A stretch of 8,002 nt of DNA, taken from NCBI GenBank assembly GCA_030745255.1, contig JASLOY010000149.1, positions 1 through 8,002 of the forward strand, given 5' to 3'. Under the pieces are notes generated by a model. It was not told the origin of the DNA and ran no database searches. It saw nothing but the letters and a program-made list of their open reading frames with translations. Of this stretch, positions 5,050-8,002 are shown piece after piece. This stretch comes from Vicinamibacterales bacterium (GTDB lineage Bacteria > Acidobacteriota > Vicinamibacteria > Vicinamibacterales > UBA8438). The position numbers were made by a program, and so were the translations under genes. Every line of letters begins with the position of its first letter. Position 1 is the stretch's first letter.

Positions 5050-7524
5050 ATGGCGTGGTGCGGGGCGAGGCCGGCGTGCGTGATGCTGGTTGCGACGGCG
5101 GCGACTGCCGTCGTGGTCTTCCAGGTATCCGTCTCGGCCCGAGAGACGTCAACACGCGGCCAGCTGGCCAGCGTCTCCAGTCAACAAGCGTTTCTAGACC
5201 GCTACTGCCTGACTTGCCACAACGAGCGCCTGCTCGACCGGGGCACGGTGCCGGTGTCGTTCGAGGCCCTGGATACCAGCAACGTCGGCACTCACCCCGA
5301 CATCTGGGAGCAGGTCGTGCGGAAGCTGCGTCTCGGCATGATGCCCCCTCCCGGTCGGCCGCAGCCGGACCGTGACGCGCAGCTGGGACTTGCGACCTGG
5401 TTGGAGACCGAACTCGACCGCGCCGCGGCGATGGCCCCGAACCCGGGCCGGCCGGCGGTCCGGCGTCTGACGACGTCGGAGTACATCAATGCGGTCGGTA
5501 GCCTGCTGGATCTGGAGGTCGATCAGCGATGGCTGTTGTTTCCGGCCGACGACGTGGACCGAGAGGGTTTCGGCACCAACTCCGACGTGCTGTCGGTTTC
5601 CCCGGCGCTGTTTGACCGGTATCTGTCAGCCGCAAATCGAGTGAGCCGTCTGGCAGTCGGTGACCCCACCATCGGACCCGGTTTCGCCGCCGCGACCTAC
5701 GACACCCCAAGGCTGCTCTATCAGGACGACCGCATGAGCGAGAGCCTCCCGTTTGGTTCGCGGGGGGGCATGGCGATTCGTCACTACTTCCCGCTCGACG
5801 GCGAGTATCGGGTGAAGATCCGTCTGCGCCGGATGATCTACGACTACATCGTCGGCATGGGCACGACGCAGCAGATCGAGGTGCGGCTCGACGGCGCGCT
5901 GGTCGGGCGCTTCACGGTCGGCGACGCGGATCGTGTCGGTTACCCGTCGGCGTACAGCTTCTTCGGCACCATCCGGGGCGATCCAGAGTGGGAGCAATAC
6001 GTATCCATCGATGCGGACGCGGACCTCGAAGTCCGGTATCAGTCGACAGCGGGGATGCACGTGGTGGGGGTGTCGTTCGTCGACGCGCGCACCGAGCCCA
6101 CTGGCATTCTCGAGCGCCGGCTGTCCGGCTTCTCGCTCAGCGGTCTCGGCTTCTATCAGGGCAACGCGGCGGTCGGGCAGGTGGAGATCTCCGGTCCGCA
6201 CGCCGCCACCGGGCCGGGCGATACGCCGAGCCGGCGGGCGATCTTCACCTGTCGACCAGCCGGACCCGAAGACGAGGACCGATGCGCGACACAGATCCTC
6301 TCGACCCTGGCGCGGCGTGCGTACCGGCGCCCGGTAACTGACGACGATGTGCAAACCTTGTTCGATTTCTTCGAGGTGGGTCGGGCCGACCGGGACTTCG
6401 AGGCGGGGATCCAGAAGGCGCTCGAACGCTTGCTGGTCGCGCCGGAATTCCTGTTTCGCATTGAACGGGATCCACCCGACCTGACCCCCGGAACCCCCTA
6501 TCGGCTCACCGATCTGGAACTGGCCTCACGGTTGTCGTTTTTCCTGTGGAGCAGCATTCCCGACGAGGAATTGCTGTCGGTGGCTGAGGCGGGACGACTC
6601 TACGAACCGGCAGAGCTCGAGCGGCAGGTTCGGCGGATGCTGGCCGACAGCCGAGCATCGGCCCTCGTCGACGATTTTGCGAGCCAGTGGCTCCAGCTCG
6701 GTCGCGTGCGCGGCGTGATACCGGATGCGGACGTCTTCTACGAGTTCGACGAGAATCTGCGGGCCGACATGGAGCGGGAGACGACCATGTTCCTGGAGAG
6801 CCAACTACGGGAGGACCGCGGCTTGCCGAACCTGCTGACGGCGAGACACACGTTCGTGAACGAACGACTGGCGCGGCACTACGGCATCACAGGCATTTAC
6901 GGCGAGCGGTTCCGCCGTGTCACGGTCGACGACGGTGCGCGTGGCGGACTGCTGGGGCACGCCAGCCTGCTGACGCTGACCGCCTATCCGACCCGGACGT
7001 CACCGGTGCTGCGGGGCAAGTGGCTCCTCGACAACATTCTCGGCATGCCGCCGCCTCCACCGCCACCCGATGTCCCGCCGCTCGAGGAGCAGGATGGCAC
7101 CGGCACACCGCGCACCATGCGCGAGCGGATGGAGCGGCACCGCGCGAATCCGGCGTGCGCGGTCTGCCACCGTGTGATGGACCCGCCCGGGTTTGCGCTC
7201 GAGCACTTCGACGCGATCGGGCGATGGCGCGTCACCGACGAGTCTGGCGCGCCGGTCGACGCCGCGGGCGTGCTGGCTGACGGCACTGCGGTCGACGGTC
7301 CGGCGATGCTGCGACAGGCTTTGCTGGCTTATGAGGAGAGTTTCGTGAGGACCGTCACCGAAAAGCTGCTTACCTATGCGCTTGGCCGGACCGTCGCGTA
7401 TCACGACCAGCCCGCCATCAGGAAGATCGTCTCGGCGGCGTCGTCAGACGACCACAGCTGGTCGTCAATCGTGCTCGGCATCGTCGAGAGCGTGCCGTTT
7501 CAGATGAGGAGGTCGGAGTCATGA
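5050..7524 (+). CDS. PSD-family multidomain c-type cytochrome (PSCyt1-DUF1587-DUF1595-DUF1592-DUF1588-DUF1585)
   Basis: The product has 824 residues. Residues 1-30 are a signal peptide (ending SVSA). A planctomycetal cytochrome c domain (PSCyt1, about 40-125) follows, with haem site CLTCH (C53, C56, H57) and a candidate axial Met at LGMMPPPGR (M97/M98). Then come DUF1587 (about 135-200: RRLTTSEYINAVGSLLDL, FPADDVDREGFGTNSD) and a beta-rich segment (about 235-350: DGEYRVKIRLRR, IEVRLDGALVG), perhaps a carbohydrate-binding-like module. DUF1595 is at about 398-475 (LARRAYRRPVTDDDV, LVAPEFLFRIERD), DUF1592 at about 483-610 (YRLTDLELASRLSFFLWSS, FASQWLQL), DUF1588 at about 620-725 with a polyproline turn (MPPPPPPP), and DUF1585 at the end (TEKLLTYALGRTVAYHD). 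DUF1588 carries the second haem site CAVCH (C703, C706, H707) followed by MDPPGFALEHFD. The length and domain order are normal for the family, and no key residue appears lost. Its function is not established; periplasmic electron transfer or oxidation is inferred from the haem sites. It is translationally coupled to the DUF1552 gene. Confidence 0.92.
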   Translation: MAWCGARPACVMLVATAATAVVVFQVSVSARETSTRGQLASVSSQQAFLDRYCLTCHNERLLDRGTVPVSFEALDTSNVGTHPDIWEQVVRKLRLGMMPPPGRPQPDRDAQLGLATWLETELDRAAAMAPNPGRPAVRRLTTSEYINAVGSLLDLEVDQRWLLFPADDVDREGFGTNSDVLSVSPALFDRYLSAANRVSRLAVGDPTIGPGFAAATYDTPRLLYQDDRMSESLPFGSRGGMAIRHYFPLDGEYRVKIRLRRMIYDYIVGMGTTQQIEVRLDGALVGRFTVGDADRVGYPSAYSFFGTIRGDPEWEQYVSIDADADLEVRYQSTAGMHVVGVSFVDARTEPTGILERRLSGFSLSGLGFYQGNAAVGQVEISGPHAATGPGDTPSRRAIFTCRPAGPEDEDRCATQILSTLARRAYRRPVTDDDVQTLFDFFEVGRADRDFEAGIQKALERLLVAPEFLFRIERDPPDLTPGTPYRLTDLELASRLSFFLWSSIPDEELLSVAEAGRLYEPAELERQVRRMLADSRASALVDDFASQWLQLGRVRGVIPDADVFYEFDENLRADMERETTMFLESQLREDRGLPNLLTARHTFVNERLARHYGITGIYGERFRRVTVDDGARGGLLGHASLLTLTAYPTRTSPVLRGKWLLDNILGMPPPPPPPDVPPLEEQDGTGTPRTMRERMERHRANPACAVCHRVMDPPGFALEHFDAIGRWRVTDESGAPVDAAGVLADGTAVDGPAMLRQALLAYEESFVRTVTEKLLTYALGRTVAYHDQPAIRKIVSAASSDDHSWSSIVLGIVESVPFQMRRSES
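7507..7512 (+). promoter_or_regulatory. Ribosome binding site of the DUF1552 gene, inside the upstream coding region
   Basis: AGGAGG lies eight bases before the ATG at 7521, within the last codons of the PSD cytochrome gene. With the overlapping stop and start codons it indicates translational coupling. Confidence 0.75.
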
Positions 7525-8002
7525 CCATGGCAAGCTTGATCACCAAACGCGTCATTCCCCGTCGAACGGTGCTTCGCGGACTGGGCGCCAGTGTCGCCTT
7601 GCCGTTGCTCGACGGCATGGTGCCCGCGCTGAGCGCGCTCGGAACCACGGCGGCGGCACCAGTCGTGCGGTTCGGCGCGGTCTATGTTCCCAACGGTATG
7701 GTGATGCAGAACTGGACGCCAGCCGCCGACGGCGCCGGGTTCGAGCTGACGCCGATCCTCGAGCCGCTGGCGCCGTTTCGCGACCAGCTCCTGGTGCTGT
7801 CGGGGCTCAACTGCACGCCACCTCCCGGGAGCCGGGGCGGTACCCACTCGCGCGCCGCGACGCGGTTCTTGACCGACGTGCATCCGGGCGCCTGGAACCC
7901 GCAGGCGATCTCGATGGACCAGATTGCGGCCAGGGAGCTGGGACGACACACACCGCTGGCTTCGCTGGAGCTCGGGTTGGAAGGTGCCAACTTCGCTGGC
8001 TC
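7521..8002 (+). CDS. DUF1552 family protein, N-terminal part (cut by the right edge)
   Basis: The first 160 residues are visible, and family members are usually about 400-450 long. The N-terminus has a twin-arginine-type signal: PRRTVLRG (R14, R15), followed by a hydrophobic stretch GASVALPLLDGMVPALSAL. This is the usual opening of DUF1552 proteins and suggests export of a folded protein by the Tat system. Conserved family features follow: VRFGAVYVPNGMVMQNWTP (residues 49-67), LEPLAPFRDQLLVLSGL, a GGTHSRAATRFLTD segment in the HXXSHH-type family pattern, and SMDQIAARELG. Genes of this family are regularly found directly after DUF1592-type cytochromes in Planctomycetota and Acidobacteriota. 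Here the start overlaps the upstream stop by four bases (ATGA). The biochemical function is unknown; a relation to the sulfatase/alkaline-phosphatase-like DUF1501 proteins has only been a suggestion from similar signal and context. A second in-frame ATG at 7527 is possible but less well placed. Confidence 0.9.
   Translation, partial: MTMASLITKRVIPRRTVLRGLGASVALPLLDGMVPALSALGTTAAAPVVRFGAVYVPNGMVMQNWTPAADGAGFELTPILEPLAPFRDQLLVLSGLNCTPPPGSRGGTHSRAATRFLTDVHPGAWNPQAISMDQIAARELGRHTPLASLELGLEGANFAG

Noticed and set aside
3425..5083. Long plus-strand open frame of 552 codons
   Set aside because: It is antisense to the monooxygenase gene, whose haem and copper motifs are clear. Its product has no recognisable motif and is Arg/Val-rich, as expected for a shadow frame in GC-rich DNA.
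5158..5169. 12-bp palindrome GGCCAGCTGGCC
   Set aside because: It lies inside the coding region of the PSD cytochrome just after the signal peptide, is a single copy, and is expected by chance in such GC-rich sequence.
5626..6354. Minus-strand open frame of 242 codons
   Set aside because: It is antisense to the PSD cytochrome and has no motif, ribosome binding site or signal peptide.
7048..7080. Polyproline run in the PSD cytochrome as an unusual feature
   Set aside because: A run of prolines at this place in DUF1588 is usual for the family as I remember it.

Overview
The window is GC-rich DNA (roughly two thirds G+C by eye) from a Gram-negative bacterium. The genes suggest an Acidobacteriota-like organism, perhaps Vicinamibacteria. 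The evidence is a planctomycetal-type multidomain c-type cytochrome paired with a DUF1552 protein, a cytochrome c fused to a copper type II monooxygenase, a CBM9/DUF5916 outer-membrane protein, and a secreted orphan family that I recall mainly from Acidobacteriota. This placement comes from remembered family distribution, not from a database search; Planctomycetota or Gemmatimonadota remain possible.

Layout. Positions 1-1047 (minus) hold the N-terminal 349 residues of a CBM9-like/DUF5916 protein that runs off the left edge. A 177-bp divergent intergenic region follows, then a secreted conserved protein of unknown function (1225-2229, plus). Convergent to it is a secreted protein built of two DUF2911-like halves (2267-3445, minus). 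Behind that, and possibly co-transcribed with it, is a cytochrome c/PHM-like copper monooxygenase fusion (3506-4813, minus). A perfect 12-bp stem hairpin separates these two minus-strand genes. A 236-bp divergent promoter region (4814-5049) leads to a large two-haem-site PSD-family cytochrome (5050-7524, plus). Its stop codon overlaps the start of a Tat-exported DUF1552 protein that is cut by the right edge (7521-8002).

How it fits together. All six genes encode proteins with a visible export signal, so the window looks like a cell-envelope gene neighbourhood. Two proteins carry CxxCH haem sites and one of these also carries a full candidate set of copper ligands. A periplasmic or extracellular oxidative function is plausible for the 3506-8002 half, but the substrate cannot be read from the sequence. 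No tRNA, rRNA, mobile element, CRISPR array or phage gene was seen. No stretch over 300 bp lacks a gene. The two larger intergenic regions contain promoter-like and hairpin elements, and the 37-bp convergent gap (2230-2266) holds nothing I can support.
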